Shown: positions 1 to 9,271 of the stretch, one piece after another
Layout: each line of letters starts with the position of its first letter
Numbering within the stretch: the first letter of the stretch is position 1
Assembly (NCBI GenBank): GCA_030727405.1
Contig: JANRBR010000028.1
Location: 9,442-73,441 of the forward strand
DNA length: 64,000 nt
Direction of reading: 5' to 3'
Source: Crocinitomicaceae bacterium
GTDB lineage: Bacteria > Bacteroidota > Bacteroidia > Flavobacteriales_D > Crocinitomicaceae
Program-made: the position numbers and the translations under genes
Notes under the pieces: generated by a model
Seen by the model: only the letters and a program-made list of their open reading frames with translations
Database searches by the model: none
What the model was told of the DNA's origin: nothing

Positions 1-601
1 TGTTCAATTCGGATGCATTTCTTTGGTAATCTTCATACAAGGAAAAATACTGTGGAAGTTTTTGTTTGGTTCGTCCATTTTCAATGTAGCGGACACCTTC
101 TTTTTTCCATTCTTCAAGAGCAAGATCTTGTGGGAAACGCGACCCAATATTCGAAATAGCTGCCCAAGTATGGATGGAACGAAGGGGGAAAGTAGTTTGT
201 AAATTTCTTCCAGCGAGGATGACGTCTCCACCTCCTCTGGAATGTCCGATTAGGTGAATTCCTTGGATGTTCTTTACTTGTTGTATCAACCAATGGAGTG
301 CAGATTCGATATCTTGTACCTCGTAGGAATAACAATTTTCCCCAAAGGCTTTTTCATCGGGAAAGTCGATTCCGTTTTCGATGGTGCCTCCATTATGACT
401 CAAATTAAATTTGCAGAAACCAAATTCTCTTTCTGTGAAAAACTGCTGAACGAGGTTCCACGCTCCCCAATCCTTAAATCCCATGAATCCATGAACAAAA
501 ACAATCAGGTTTCCATTGAAATTCTCTGGTATCTCAAGATCAATCAAGCTTTGACGCCCGTTTGAACCTGTATAAATTCTATTCACCAATTTCATCATCA
601 T
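1..601 (-). CDS. alpha/beta hydrolase, partial (3' end beyond window)
   Basis: The frame is open from a run of three ATG codons (599-601, 596-598, 593-595) to the left edge, about 200 residues. It shows an alpha/beta-hydrolase layout: an HGF oxyanion-type motif near residue 31, an N-L-S-H-N-G stretch, then GHSRGGG near residue 116, which matches the GxSxG nucleophile elbow. The acid and His of the triad would lie partly beyond the edge. No signal peptide is visible, so it is probably cytoplasmic, and the substrate cannot be told. Its start overlaps the end of the DUF2130 gene by about 15-23 nt, so the two are probably translationally coupled. Which of the three ATGs is used is unresolved. Confidence 0.8.
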   Translation of the reverse strand, partial: MMMKLVNRIYTGSNGRQSLIDLEIPENFNGNLIVFVHGFMGFKDWGAWNLVQQFFTEREFGFCKFNLSHNGGTIENGIDFPDEKAFGENCYSYEVQDIESALHWLIQQVKNIQGIHLIGHSRGGGDVILAGRNLQTTFPLRSIHTWAAISNIGSRFPQDLALEEWKKEGVRYIENGRTKQKLPQYFSLYEDYQRNASELN

Positions 602-1844
602 GCTCCCCAGGTAATTCTAAAGCCTTCACACTTTGAATCGCATTTCCAGCAATCCCTCGTATCGAAGCATGCATGTCAATGGTATTTATGATGACTTTTT
701 CGATTTGTTTTTCTCGTTCCTTCCAAATGCGTTGCATGGATCTTTTCTCTGATTCGAGTCCATCTTTCATGGATGTAAACCCTTCAACAATGGCTTCTAC
801 TTGCATGCGGAAACTCGCGCTGGTGAGGAAATCGTACAACATATGCATTTTGTCACCTCGATTCACTTGGGATCCTTGAGCCGCATGAACTTGAATCACT
901 GTTTCGCGAAGAACACCGGATAAGCCCTTGAATTCTTCATAGGTACAAACATAAACTCCATCTTTTAGTCCCATACGATCGAGGTCTGAAGGCATGGCTT
1001 CTGTCACGAGCACTCCAACATCAGCGCCTTTTTCGCGCATGTCGGCTTTGAATTTCGCAATCCATCCCGCTTGAAAATCTTTGGTACGTTTGCTTTCATA
1101 ATATATTTTACCGCAGTTTTGCTCACTTCTCGTATGAACGATTTGAATGCAATCCCCTCCACGTGCTCCTTTTTTTATTTCTTCAATTGTATCCAAAGGA
1201 AATTGGTTTGCGAGCCATTCCTCTATGGCTAATTCTTGTACTTCACCTTGAAGTTGCATGGAGCCTTGTTCTTGCTTGCGAATCATTTCTTCCGTCAAGT
1301 TTTTTTGATCCTCCAATTTTTTCTGAAGGTCTCTGATGCGCATTTCATTGCTGTCCTCAACTAATTTTTTGATTTTCTCCTTCTCGATCTGCAGCATTTC
1401 ATTCATTTTTGTTTCAGCTGCCAACTGTGCAATGGATTGTGCCTCCTCTTTTTCGCGCTTCAGTCGTTCTACTTCTGCTTTGGTTTTATTGAGTTCGCTC
1501 ACTTGTGCTGACTTTTCGTTGAGTTCTTTTTGTAAGGCATCAAATTGGGCGAGTTGTTCCTCGGTAATTTTTATTTTTATTTTTTCTTCCAATTTAACGC
1601 GTTCTTCCATCATGGATTTTTCCAAACGTTCATGGAATAATTCATTTTCTCTTTTTTTCTTCTCTTCAAATGCCATTTTTTCGTCGCGGAGTTTTGCTTC
1701 TAACTCGTTCATTTTTGAACGTTCTGTGTTTAGTTGTGCTTGAAATTTTGCTTGAAGTTCTGCCTCGAGTTGATGGGAAATGATGTTCGTTACATCGATG
1801 TTTGTCCCACAATTTGGACAATTAATTTGTTCGTTCGTTGACAT
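579..1844 (-). CDS. DUF2130 family coiled-coil protein
   Basis: A 421-residue protein with three parts. Residues 1-25 hold a zinc-ribbon-like CPNCG. Residues 26-200 are a long charged coiled coil rich in Glu, Lys and Gln. The C-terminal part (about 205-400) has the conserved DUF2130 features, with a CGKIYYESKRTK segment, a VGVLVTEAMP segment and a GVYVCTYEEF segment. Such proteins are widespread in bacteria and have no settled function; the core resembles restriction-endonuclease-like folds, which is recalled family knowledge and not tested here. It lies 8 nt downstream of the zinc-finger gene and overlaps the hydrolase, so the three are probably one operon. Confidence 0.85.
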   Translation of the reverse strand: MSTNEQINCPNCGTNIDVTNIISHQLEAELQAKFQAQLNTERSKMNELEAKLRDEKMAFEEKKKRENELFHERLEKSMMEERVKLEEKIKIKITEEQLAQFDALQKELNEKSAQVSELNKTKAEVERLKREKEEAQSIAQLAAETKMNEMLQIEKEKIKKLVEDSNEMRIRDLQKKLEDQKNLTEEMIRKQEQGSMQLQGEVQELAIEEWLANQFPLDTIEEIKKGARGGDCIQIVHTRSEQNCGKIYYESKRTKDFQAGWIAKFKADMREKGADVGVLVTEAMPSDLDRMGLKDGVYVCTYEEFKGLSGVLRETVIQVHAAQGSQVNRGDKMHMLYDFLTSASFRMQVEAIVEGFTSMKDGLESEKRSMQRIWKEREKQIEKVIINTIDMHASIRGIAGNAIQSVKALELPGEHDDEIGE

Positions 1845-1852
1845 GGGTCTTT

Positions 1853-2215
1853 CTATTTTACGTAGTCTTGTTTCTGAACCAACATAAATTGGTCATTATT
1901 CAGCCGAATATAACCAAAATCATAACAAAACACATAACTCGAGCCCTTTCTTGTGGAATAAATATTGGTGTAGTAATGAAAATTAAATCCTTCTTCCGCT
2001 AAGGCCATCCCTTCAATCGTTCGTTTACCTTCAGGATTCAATTTGGCTAGTATCCGACGGTTTTTTCGAAGTATCGCGTTAATTCGTCGAACCACGATAT
2101 TTGCATCTTCATTGATGCGGTTGTTAAATGAATTCCTACAGTAATCGGAGCAAAACTTTTGATCCCTTCGTCCCACTAGTTTTACGGAACATTCTTGACA
2201 TTGACGTTTTTCCAT
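1853..2215 (-). CDS. small zinc-finger protein
   Basis: A 120-residue protein opening with a CQEC...CSDYC four-cysteine cluster (residues 6-26) like the DUF2116-type zinc finger, followed by a basic helical segment and a beta-rich C-terminus of aromatic residues. The finger suggests nucleic-acid or protein binding, but the function is unknown. It is the first gene of a leftward group with the DUF2130 and hydrolase genes. It is divergent from rpoD across a 225-nt gap in which I see no unambiguous promoter. Confidence 0.75.
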   Translation of the reverse strand: MEKRQCQECSVKLVGRRDQKFCSDYCRNSFNNRINEDANIVVRRINAILRKNRRILAKLNPEGKRTIEGMALAEEGFNFHYYTNIYSTRKGSSYVFCYDFGYIRLNNDQFMLVQKQDYVK

Positions 2216-2440
2216 GCAGTTTTTTTGAGTATAACTACTTTTTTTACACTTTCATATATTTCCCAAAAAATAAATTTAAATCCAAGTCAATCAATTACTT
2301 GCAATACTCGATGAACAGGGGCTAATGATCATTTATTGGTTGTTTCGGTTCAAAAAAACGTTACTTAATAAAAAAAAGTGCGTTAAAACAGAACCTTTTC
2401 TTCTATTTGGGAGTAAAAGACAACGCAACAAAAGAAAAAA

Positions 2441-3310
2441 ATGAGGCAGTTAAAAATCGCAAAACAGGTTACCAACAGGGAAACCGCATCTTTAGACAAA
2501 TATTTACAGGAAATCGGTCGGGTAGACTTAATTACTGCAGATGAAGAAGTCGAGTTAGCTCGACTCATTAAAGCAGGGGATCGAATGGCCCTAGAGCGCT
2601 TGACAAAAGCCAACCTACGCTTTGTGGTATCGGTATCAAAACAATACCAAAACCAAGGGTTAGCATTGCCTGATTTGATCAATGAAGGTAACTTAGGATT
2701 GATCAAAGCTGCTGAGCGTTTTGATGAAACGCGTGGATTTAAATTCATTTCCTATGCAGTTTGGTGGATTCGTCAATCCATTTTACAGGCATTAGCGGAG
2801 CAAGCGAGAATCGTACGTTTGCCTTTGAATAAAATTGGTAACATCAATAAAATCAATCGTGCTTATTCTGAATTAGAGCAAAAATTAGAACGTCCACCTT
2901 CGGCAGATGAGTTGGCTGAGTTTTTAAATGTGACTCCAGAAGAAGTGAAACAGACGCTTTCGCAAAATGGCCGTCACGTTTCTATGGATGCTCCATTAAT
3001 CGAAGGGGATGAGTCTACATCAAGCATGTATGATGTTATGCAGGGCGATTCCTTGCCAAGTCCGGAAGCGAATTTGGTTCTTGAATCTTTACGAAGTGAT
3101 ATTCGTCGATCGCTGACTACATTAACGCCACGAGAAAGTGAAGTAATTAGTATGTTTTACGGATTGGAAGGTAAGTCCCCATTGTCTCTAGAGGAAATCG
3201 GAGATAAATTTGACCTCACACGTGAACGTGTACGTCAAATTAAGGAAAAAGCCATTCGTCGATTGAAACACACAACGAAAAATAGGGTACTAAAAAGTTA
3301 TTTAGGATAA
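2441..3310 (+). CDS. rpoD: primary RNA polymerase sigma factor (sigma-70 family)
   Basis: A 289-residue sigma factor: region 1.2 near 17-27, region 2.1-2.4 across about 50-112 (with the [20 protein letters not shown] core), region 3 from about 119, and region 4 with the [16 protein letters not shown] helix-turn-helix at about 261-276. Region 1.1 is absent, as is usual for the Bacteroidota primary sigma factor, which reads the divergent -33/-7 promoters seen elsewhere in this window. The gene stands alone with a terminator just downstream and faces priA, transcribed on the other strand. Confidence 0.97.
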   Translation: MRQLKIAKQVTNRETASLDKYLQEIGRVDLITADEEVELARLIKAGDRMALERLTKANLRFVVSVSKQYQNQGLALPDLINEGNLGLIKAAERFDETRGFKFISYAVWWIRQSILQALAEQARIVRLPLNKIGNINKINRAYSELEQKLERPPSADELAEFLNVTPEEVKQTLSQNGRHVSMDAPLIEGDESTSSMYDVMQGDSLPSPEANLVLESLRSDIRRSLTTLTPRESEVISMFYGLEGKSPLSLEEIGDKFDLTRERVRQIKEKAIRRLKHTTKNRVLKSYLG

Positions 3311-3376
3311 TTCAAGGCGGGTCAATAACCACCTACCACCAGTAAACCACTTGTTGGCCGGCTTTGAATCACATTT

Positions 3377-3404
3377 AAAGGAGTTCGTAAGGACTCCTTT
3401 TTTT
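3377..3404 (+). terminator. rho-independent terminator after rpoD
   Basis: An 8-bp stem AAAGGAGT/ACTCCTTT (3377-3384 with 3393-3400) with an 8-nt loop and a T run to 3404, 66 nt after the rpoD stop. On the other strand the run is weaker, so it probably serves rpoD mainly. Confidence 0.85.
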
Positions 3405-3415
3405 ATGTCCTGGAA

Positions 3416-5899
3416 TTACATCGGATCAACATCAATGACAATTTTGACCGATTTATTCTGTGGTTTAGCATAAAATTGATCGATGATTTCTCGAATTTTT
3501 TCCTTTACTTTTCTTTCAGGAGCACTGCGCTCTATTTTTAACTTGATTTCTTTCAAAAAGTAATTTTGAATGCGTTTGATGATCGGGAATTCTGGACCCA
3601 AAACACGTTCTTTGAATACTGCTTTCAATTGGTCGGCTAGTTCGATGGATGCTGCATGAACCACCTGTTCATTCGCGTGCTTTAATGTCAATTGAATCAT
3701 CTTGTAAAATGGAGGATAAAAGAAGTTTTTCCGTTCGATGATTTCTTGTTCGTAGAATCCTTTGTAATCATGCTCTTGGACCAATTGGATGACCCAATGA
3801 TCTGGATTCCCAGTTTGGATGATGACCTTTCCTCGTTTGTCTTTTCTTCCTGCTCTTCCTGCTACTTGAGACATCAATTGATAGGAACGTTCATACGCTC
3901 GAAAGTCTGGTCTATTTAAAAGCATGTCCGCGTCAAGGATTCCCACCATGGAAACATGATCGAAATCAAGTCCTTTTGTAATCATTTGCGTCCCAATCAG
4001 GATATCAATGCGTCGTTGTTCAAATTCTTCGATGATTTCTTCATAGGCATGTTTTGATCGAGTTGTATCTAAATCCAAGCGTTTTACCACTTTATGTGGA
4101 AACATGATGGATAATTCATCTTCGATTTTTTCCGTTCCAAATCCTAACATCTGTAGTCGATTACTTCCACATGCCGGACAACTTCCAACTGGAGCAGTTG
4201 TATAGCTGCAGTAATGACATTTGAGTAAATTGCTGTGCTTGTGGTAGGTTAGGGACACATCACAATTCGTACACTTTGGCGTCCAATTACATACCTCACA
4301 TGACCATAATGGAGTGTATCCACGTCTGTTTTGAAACAACATGACTTGTTCACCTTGATTCAGGGCTAATTGCATTTCGTCCAAAATCATTGGAGTGAAA
4401 TGCGATTGCATGTTCTTTAATTTTCGTTCACGTTTTAAATCGGCACACCAAATTTCTGGAAGTTTGAGTCCTTTATAGCGCTCATTTAATTCGACCAATC
4501 CAAACTTTCCTTGCTTGGCATTGTAATAGGTCTCTAAGGATGGTGTTGCCGTACCTAAAAGAACTTTAGCTTCATGTAGGGATCCTAATACGATGGCTGC
4601 ATCTCTGGCGTGATAGCGAGGCGAAGGATCATATTGTTTGAACGAACTTTCATGTTCCTCGTCAACAATGATGAAACCTAAGTCTTGAAAAGGGAGAAAA
4701 ACGGAACTTCTTGCTCCTAAAATGATTCGGTATTTATTTGGGTCATTTTGCAGCACGTGATTCCAGATTTCAACCCGCTCATTTTGATTGAATTTGGAAT
4801 GATAGACACCTACTTGTTCGCCAAAATAGGCTGAAAGTCGTTGGATAAGTTGTGTAGTAAGGGCAATTTCTGGCAATAAAAAGAGCACCTGTTTCCCAAG
4901 GTCAAGATAAGTTTGAATCAATTGAACATAAATTTCTGTTTTACCAGAACCTGTTACCCCATGAAGCAATGTTACATGCTTATCTTCAAAACTAGTTTCT
5001 ATCTCGGTTAATGCGATTTGTTGTGCATCGGTTAGTGGTTTGAATCCATTCAATTCGTGACGATCTCCGGTTAAGCGATCGATTTGAAACCGTTCTAAAA
5101 CAAAGAATCCTCTTTTTTCAAGGGTGCTAATCGCGGAAGCGCTGACTTGGTTGTCTAAAAGGACTTTTTTTGGTATCGGAAGGTGCATGCCTCCTTGATC
5201 CATCGCTACTCTTATAAATTGAAGAACGGCATCCACTTGTTTTTGAGCGCGCGATCCAGCTTCTAATTCTTGAATAAATTCATTTAGTACTGTTTCTGCC
5301 AAATAGGGTTCATTGATGGAGATGCACAATACTGTTTTGGGGACGTATCGGTCATTGATTTCTTCACTCGAAGATACAATCCGGCGCTCAATCAAGGATT
5401 TGATCAATGGTTGGATTGTCTTGATTCCAAGGATGTCTGAAAGTTCTTTTAAGCTAAGTTGCTCCTTCATTTCCAATGCTTCAACAAGCGATTTTTCACG
5501 GTCTTGAATCAAATCGATGGACGTATCAAATTCAGGATGCAAACGAATTTTCGTTTCACTCGCTAGTTTGAAATTAGCAGGGAGGGCAGCATTCATGACG
5601 TCTCCAATAGGTGCCATGTAATAAGAGGAAATCCATTCCCAAAATTGCAGTTGTTTTGGTGTAATGATTGCTTGATCATCCAATAAATGAAGGATGTATT
5701 TCGCCTGATAAACAGCCGGGATTTCTTCGTGAATGCGCGTAACGATTCCCGTTAGTAATTTGTTTTTTCCAAACGGAACAATGACGCGAAGACCTGCTTT
5801 AACGTGGTCGTTTAAATCAAATGGAATGCGGTAAGTGAAAACCTGATGTATGGGAACAGGTAGAAGGACATCCGCAAAATAGGTTACTCTTTCACTCAC
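3416..5899 (-). CDS. priA: primosomal replication restart helicase PriA
   Basis: An 827-residue PriA that remodels stalled forks and loads the replicative helicase. The N-terminal DNA-binding domain (about 1-105) is followed by a superfamily 2 helicase core with Walker A GVTGSGKT at 314-321, DEEH at 413-416 and ATPSLE near 451. A zinc-binding module has four CxxC pairs at 534/537, 543/546, 561/564 and 574/577. The length is normal for the family. A TAAAGATA sequence (5905-5912) just upstream resembles a -7 box read leftward, but no -33 element sits at the expected distance. Confidence 0.97.
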   Translation of the reverse strand: MSERVTYFADVLLPVPIHQVFTYRIPFDLNDHVKAGLRVIVPFGKNKLLTGIVTRIHEEIPAVYQAKYILHLLDDQAIITPKQLQFWEWISSYYMAPIGDVMNAALPANFKLASETKIRLHPEFDTSIDLIQDREKSLVEALEMKEQLSLKELSDILGIKTIQPLIKSLIERRIVSSSEEINDRYVPKTVLCISINEPYLAETVLNEFIQELEAGSRAQKQVDAVLQFIRVAMDQGGMHLPIPKKVLLDNQVSASAISTLEKRGFFVLERFQIDRLTGDRHELNGFKPLTDAQQIALTEIETSFEDKHVTLLHGVTGSGKTEIYVQLIQTYLDLGKQVLFLLPEIALTTQLIQRLSAYFGEQVGVYHSKFNQNERVEIWNHVLQNDPNKYRIILGARSSVFLPFQDLGFIIVDEEHESSFKQYDPSPRYHARDAAIVLGSLHEAKVLLGTATPSLETYYNAKQGKFGLVELNERYKGLKLPEIWCADLKRERKLKNMQSHFTPMILDEMQLALNQGEQVMLFQNRRGYTPLWSCEVCNWTPKCTNCDVSLTYHKHSNLLKCHYCSYTTAPVGSCPACGSNRLQMLGFGTEKIEDELSIMFPHKVVKRLDLDTTRSKHAYEEIIEEFEQRRIDILIGTQMITKGLDFDHVSMVGILDADMLLNRPDFRAYERSYQLMSQVAGRAGRKDKRGKVIIQTGNPDHWVIQLVQEHDYKGFYEQEIIERKNFFYPPFYKMIQLTLKHANEQVVHAASIELADQLKAVFKERVLGPEFPIIKRIQNYFLKEIKLKIERSAPERKVKEKIREIIDQFYAKPQNKSVKIVIDVDPM

Positions 5900-5940
5900 A
5901 AGTGTAAAGATACGAACTCCAATAAGTTTACCCTAAAAAA

Positions 5941-7080
5941 TTATTGACAAGCGTAGGATTCTTCTTGTCCGACAACATTGTCACCAGGGTGGTTCGAGCA
6001 AAACAGGTAAGTTCCCGTGATTGGACCTTGACACAATTCCCGTGTACTTTTCTTATCGATTGCGCGGATATATGCTTGTTGCGGGGAGGTGTAGAACGGT
6101 TTGTAAATTTTCAATGTTTGTCTTGATGAAAAAATACCGACAACCCGTTTGTTATTTGTAACAGAAAGATTGGTGTAACTTGGTTTACTTTGCGCCAAGC
6201 TAGAACTTGGTTTATTCACCGTCATGTAGTTGTAAAGTTCTTCAGCACCGCCAGTGATGGTGATGTAAATGCCTTTAAGTGTGCGTTTTTCTATCAAGTT
6301 ATTTGAAGTAACTTTTTGTTTAATCATTTCATAAAAAGTTCTTCCGTTCATGGAAAATGTTTTCGAAGAATTCGGTAAAACATCTGATTCACCAATCGGC
6401 CAATTGACTAATTTTGTGATCGGAACACCTGCAATGAATTCATTGATGGCGATGTCTAATTGTCCATGCACAACATAGGCATTTCCTGTATTTGAAACAG
6501 CCAACCCTGTAGAGATGTATTCGCCAGGATTGCTAGCAAATTTAAAGGTGTAATTTTGAGAAACGGCATTGCTTGTGATGCCGTGCACCAATTCGGTTTC
6601 GCCATTCACTTCAAATTCTCCATTATTGATGATGGCTTTAAAACGATAAGTAGCTGTTGGTTTTAGCGAAGACATCAATGGATTCGAAGAAGTTTGAATG
6701 GCTTCATTTGTTCCGGTTGCTAAGGTTTTAAAGTAAAATACTTTTTGTTCTGGACCATAAAAATAACCATTCGTGTCTTTGTCCTGAATCATGGTATCAA
6801 CTAATTGCCATGTTCTAGTTACAGATCCATTTACTACTTCACTAACCGTTGCATCTACTTGATCAAAGTAACTTGAATCTGGAATTTGAGCAATATCTAA
6901 GGCATTCCCAGGTCCAATAAACGCACGCGTGATTTTAATGTAATGCAAGGAATCAGCATGATTCAGCAATCCATAAACAACTGCTGTTTCTTTGAAGTCA
7001 CCTGTAAGTTGCACATCCTCAGAACAACTTTGAAGAAAAAGTGCAGCGAGCAAAAAAATCGAAAACAAGCGTTTCATCAT
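5941..7080 (-). CDS. predicted lipoprotein of unknown function
   Basis: A 379-residue protein with a lipoprotein signal (hydrophobic run to residue 18, then LQSC with the lipidated Cys at 19). It is probably exported and anchored in the membrane. The mature part is beta-rich and Thr/Ser/Asn-rich, with no catalytic motif I recognise. The opening of the mature region (AVVYGLLN..DS.HYIKI) resembles DUF4249-type lipoproteins in layout, but I would not assign it there without a search. It lies 31 nt after the FKBP lipoprotein gene on the same strand, so the two may be cotranscribed. Two adjacent ATGs make the start uncertain by one codon. Confidence 0.7.
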   Translation of the reverse strand: MMKRLFSIFLLAALFLQSCSEDVQLTGDFKETAVVYGLLNHADSLHYIKITRAFIGPGNALDIAQIPDSSYFDQVDATVSEVVNGSVTRTWQLVDTMIQDKDTNGYFYGPEQKVFYFKTLATGTNEAIQTSSNPLMSSLKPTATYRFKAIINNGEFEVNGETELVHGITSNAVSQNYTFKFASNPGEYISTGLAVSNTGNAYVVHGQLDIAINEFIAGVPITKLVNWPIGESDVLPNSSKTFSMNGRTFYEMIKQKVTSNNLIEKRTLKGIYITITGGAEELYNYMTVNKPSSSLAQSKPSYTNLSVTNNKRVVGIFSSRQTLKIYKPFYTSPQQAYIRAIDKKSTRELCQGPITGTYLFCSNHPGDNVVGQEESYACQ

Positions 7081-7111
7081 GCGAAATAGTTTGAATCAAA
7101 AATAAGGGATA

Positions 7112-8047
7112 TTAACGAATTCCTTGAGGATTTATTCCCATTTCTGGAGCTGCAGCTTTTTCAATGCTGATTAATTCAACTTCAAAAATAAGTGGAGAGT
7201 AAGGTTTAATGATGGTATTTGGTGGAGGATTGCCACCATAAGCCAATTCCTGAGGAATGTAAAACTTGAATTTTGATCCTGGATTCATAAGCTGAATTCC
7301 TTCTGTCCATCCTGGAATCACTTGATTAAGCACAAATGTCACAGGTTCTCTTCCGATGGAACCATCAAAGATGCCACCTTCAGGAACAGTTCCTTGGTAA
7401 TGAACTTTCACTGTAGATTCAGCGGTCGGTTTTTCACCTTTACCCGTTTTGATTACTTCATACTGCAAGCCACTCGCCGTTGTGATGATGCCTTTCTTCG
7501 TTTTATTCATTGCCAAAAATTGTTCTCCAGTAGATTTGAATTGCTCTGTTATTTTAGCATATTTTTTATTCATCTCCACTTCAAATGAAGCCATGATTTT
7601 TTTGCGGTCTTCGTTTTTCAGCACCTCTATATCTTGTTTCTTTAAGCCATCTGAAAATCCTCTTTGAACCATTTCAATGTCAATAAGGCTCATGGCATCT
7701 AAGTCATTAAAGTAACCTTCAAAACGTAGGCGGTTAATTTTACCTACGGCTAAAGAACTTTCTACGTTGTATTTCTCATTGAATTCTTTTCCGGTTTGAC
7801 CAATGCATTTGGTTACTGTTTTTGAAAGTCCTTCAAAATCACTGTCCTTTACTTTTTGATTAAATCCTTCAATTAATTTTTCTTTATCCATTTTATTAAA
7901 TGGCGCTTCAGTAATGAAGGGTTTAGCAATTTCAACACCAAGTACATAAGAATACTTTTGTTTAGCTGTTTTTAATTCAACTTTCTCTTCTCCACCACAA
8001 GCTTGTAGCATTAGGAAAAGGGCAATAAATAGAGAATAACGGATCAT
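7112..8047 (-). CDS. FKBP-type peptidyl-prolyl isomerase, lipoprotein
   Basis: A 311-residue lipoprotein (LQAC lipobox, Cys17) with a helical FKBP N-terminal dimerisation-type region (about 30-185) and a C-terminal FKBP domain (about 200-295), in which VKVHYQGT, FDGS, VIPGWTEGIQLM and AYGG are recognisable. It would isomerise prolyl bonds and act as a chaperone on envelope proteins. Its ATG overlaps the stop of the upstream FKBP gene in a TAATG junction, so translation is probably coupled. The N-terminal region carries internal CxxG and long helical stretches not shared with the neighbouring copy. Confidence 0.9.
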   Translation of the reverse strand: MIRYSLFIALFLMLQACGGEEKVELKTAKQKYSYVLGVEIAKPFITEAPFNKMDKEKLIEGFNQKVKDSDFEGLSKTVTKCIGQTGKEFNEKYNVESSLAVGKINRLRFEGYFNDLDAMSLIDIEMVQRGFSDGLKKQDIEVLKNEDRKKIMASFEVEMNKKYAKITEQFKSTGEQFLAMNKTKKGIITTASGLQYEVIKTGKGEKPTAESTVKVHYQGTVPEGGIFDGSIGREPVTFVLNQVIPGWTEGIQLMNPGSKFKFYIPQELAYGGNPPPNTIIKPYSPLIFEVELISIEKAAAPEMGINPQGIR

Positions 8048-8646
8048 TAGTTAATGTTTAATAGTTCAACTTCAAAGATTAGGGCACTAAATGGTTGGAT
8101 GGGTCCACCTGGATGTGGATTTGCTCCATAGGATAATTCTTGGGGAATGTACAAGCGAAACTTCGCGCCAACGGACATTAATTGTAAGGCTTCTGTCCAT
8201 CCTGGTATTACTTGGTGCACGCCAAATGTTGCAGGAGTACCACGCAAAACGGAACTATCAAATACGGTCCCGTCGATTAAGGTCCCGTGGTAATGAACAG
8301 TTACATTGTCTGTTGCTCCTGGTTGGGCTCCATCACCCGCAGTTAAAATTTCGTATTGCAATCCAGAAAAGGTTTGATGAACCCCTTCTTTTTTAGCGTT
8401 TTCAGCTAAAAATGCTTCACCTTGCGTTTTATTTTCGCTAAATGCCGCATTTTTTTTCTCGTCTAAATATTGTTGAATGAAAATATTTGCTTCATCGGGT
8501 GTTAACGCAGTCGCTTCATCCTTGAAAACCGCTTGAATGGCTTTCATCATCAAGTCAACATTGATGTGTTCTAACTGTTGATTCTTCAAACTTTCACCAA
8601 TGCTCATTCCAACACCGTAGCTTGCTTTTTCTTCTAAAGATTGCAT
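8047..8646 (-). CDS. FKBP-type peptidyl-prolyl isomerase, no signal peptide
   Basis: A 199-residue FklB-like protein: an N-terminal helical domain (1-85) and a FKBP domain (about 100-199) with VTVHYHGT, FDSS, VIPGWTEALQLM and SYGANPHP. There is no signal peptide or lipobox, so it probably acts in the cytoplasm, unlike its downstream partner. It is the first gene of the pair. A near-match to a -7 box (CGAAGATA, 8665-8672, read leftward) lies just upstream without a clear -33 element. Confidence 0.9.
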   Translation of the reverse strand: MQSLEEKASYGVGMSIGESLKNQQLEHINVDLMMKAIQAVFKDEATALTPDEANIFIQQYLDEKKNAAFSENKTQGEAFLAENAKKEGVHQTFSGLQYEILTAGDGAQPGATDNVTVHYHGTLIDGTVFDSSVLRGTPATFGVHQVIPGWTEALQLMSVGAKFRLYIPQELSYGANPHPGGPIQPFSALIFEVELLNIN

Positions 8647-8758
8647 TTCAATTTTTTAAGATTACGAAGATAAGAAAAATGTGGTGGAGATCTTTGAAAA
8701 AAACATACGAATCCATGAATAATTGTAACATCGTTCAAAAACGCTCGTTCAAGGGTCT

Positions 8759-9229
8759 ATGCAAAATTCCTTTCACTTTGATTACGAGCTTTATTCTACT
8801 TGGGAAAACCTGGCAGAATCCGACCTGCAATTGGTTGACTTGGCTTACCAAGCCATGGATTTAGCGTATGCTCCTTACAGCGAATTCAAAGTGGGTGCTG
8901 CTGTTCGATTACTGAATGGACATACGTTGAAAGGGAACAATCAAGAAAACATTGCTTATCCGTCTGGACTTTGTGCCGAGCGTGTGGTGCTTTTTTACGC
9001 TGGCGCGAATTATCCGAATGAATCGATCGAATCCATTTGCATTGTTGCTAAAGGGGACTTGATGCCGAGTGAATTTTTGTTATCTCCATGTGGTTCTTGT
9101 CGTCAAGTCATGTTGGAAACAGAAAACCGACAAGAGAATAAAATCAGGGTAATCATAGTGAACCAGGACAAGCGAACCATGATACTTCATTCCGTGAAAG
9201 ATTTGCTTCCATTTGGATTTGGGAAGTAG
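8759..9229 (+). CDS. cdd: cytidine deaminase
   Basis: A 156-residue homotetramer-type cytidine deaminase for pyrimidine salvage (cytidine/deoxycytidine to uridine/deoxyuridine). The zinc site is visible: CAE at residues 72-74 with the catalytic Glu, and PCGSC at 110-114 giving the other two Cys ligands. The substrate-binding Y-S-E-F-K-V-G-A segment is at 40-47. It stands alone between leftward genes. GATCTTTG (8689-8696) upstream is a 7-of-8 match to the -7 box. Confidence 0.95.
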   Translation: MQNSFHFDYELYSTWENLAESDLQLVDLAYQAMDLAYAPYSEFKVGAAVRLLNGHTLKGNNQENIAYPSGLCAERVVLFYAGANYPNESIESICIVAKGDLMPSEFLLSPCGSCRQVMLETENRQENKIRVIIVNQDKRTMILHSVKDLLPFGFGK

Positions 9230-9271
9230 TAATCGCTTAAATCTTGAAGGTAGATCCTCGGGATTAGATCC

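Noticed and set aside
1336-1743. 135-residue rightward frame opposite the DUF2130 coiled coil
   Set aside because: Composition is the complement of a Glu/Lys-rich coiled coil (Ser, Phe, Cys), a typical antisense shadow.
2216-2440. Promoter for rpoD in the divergent spacer
   Set aside because: TCTATTTG near 2403 is a 7-of-8 -7 match, but no TTG is at the right spacing, so I did not annotate it.
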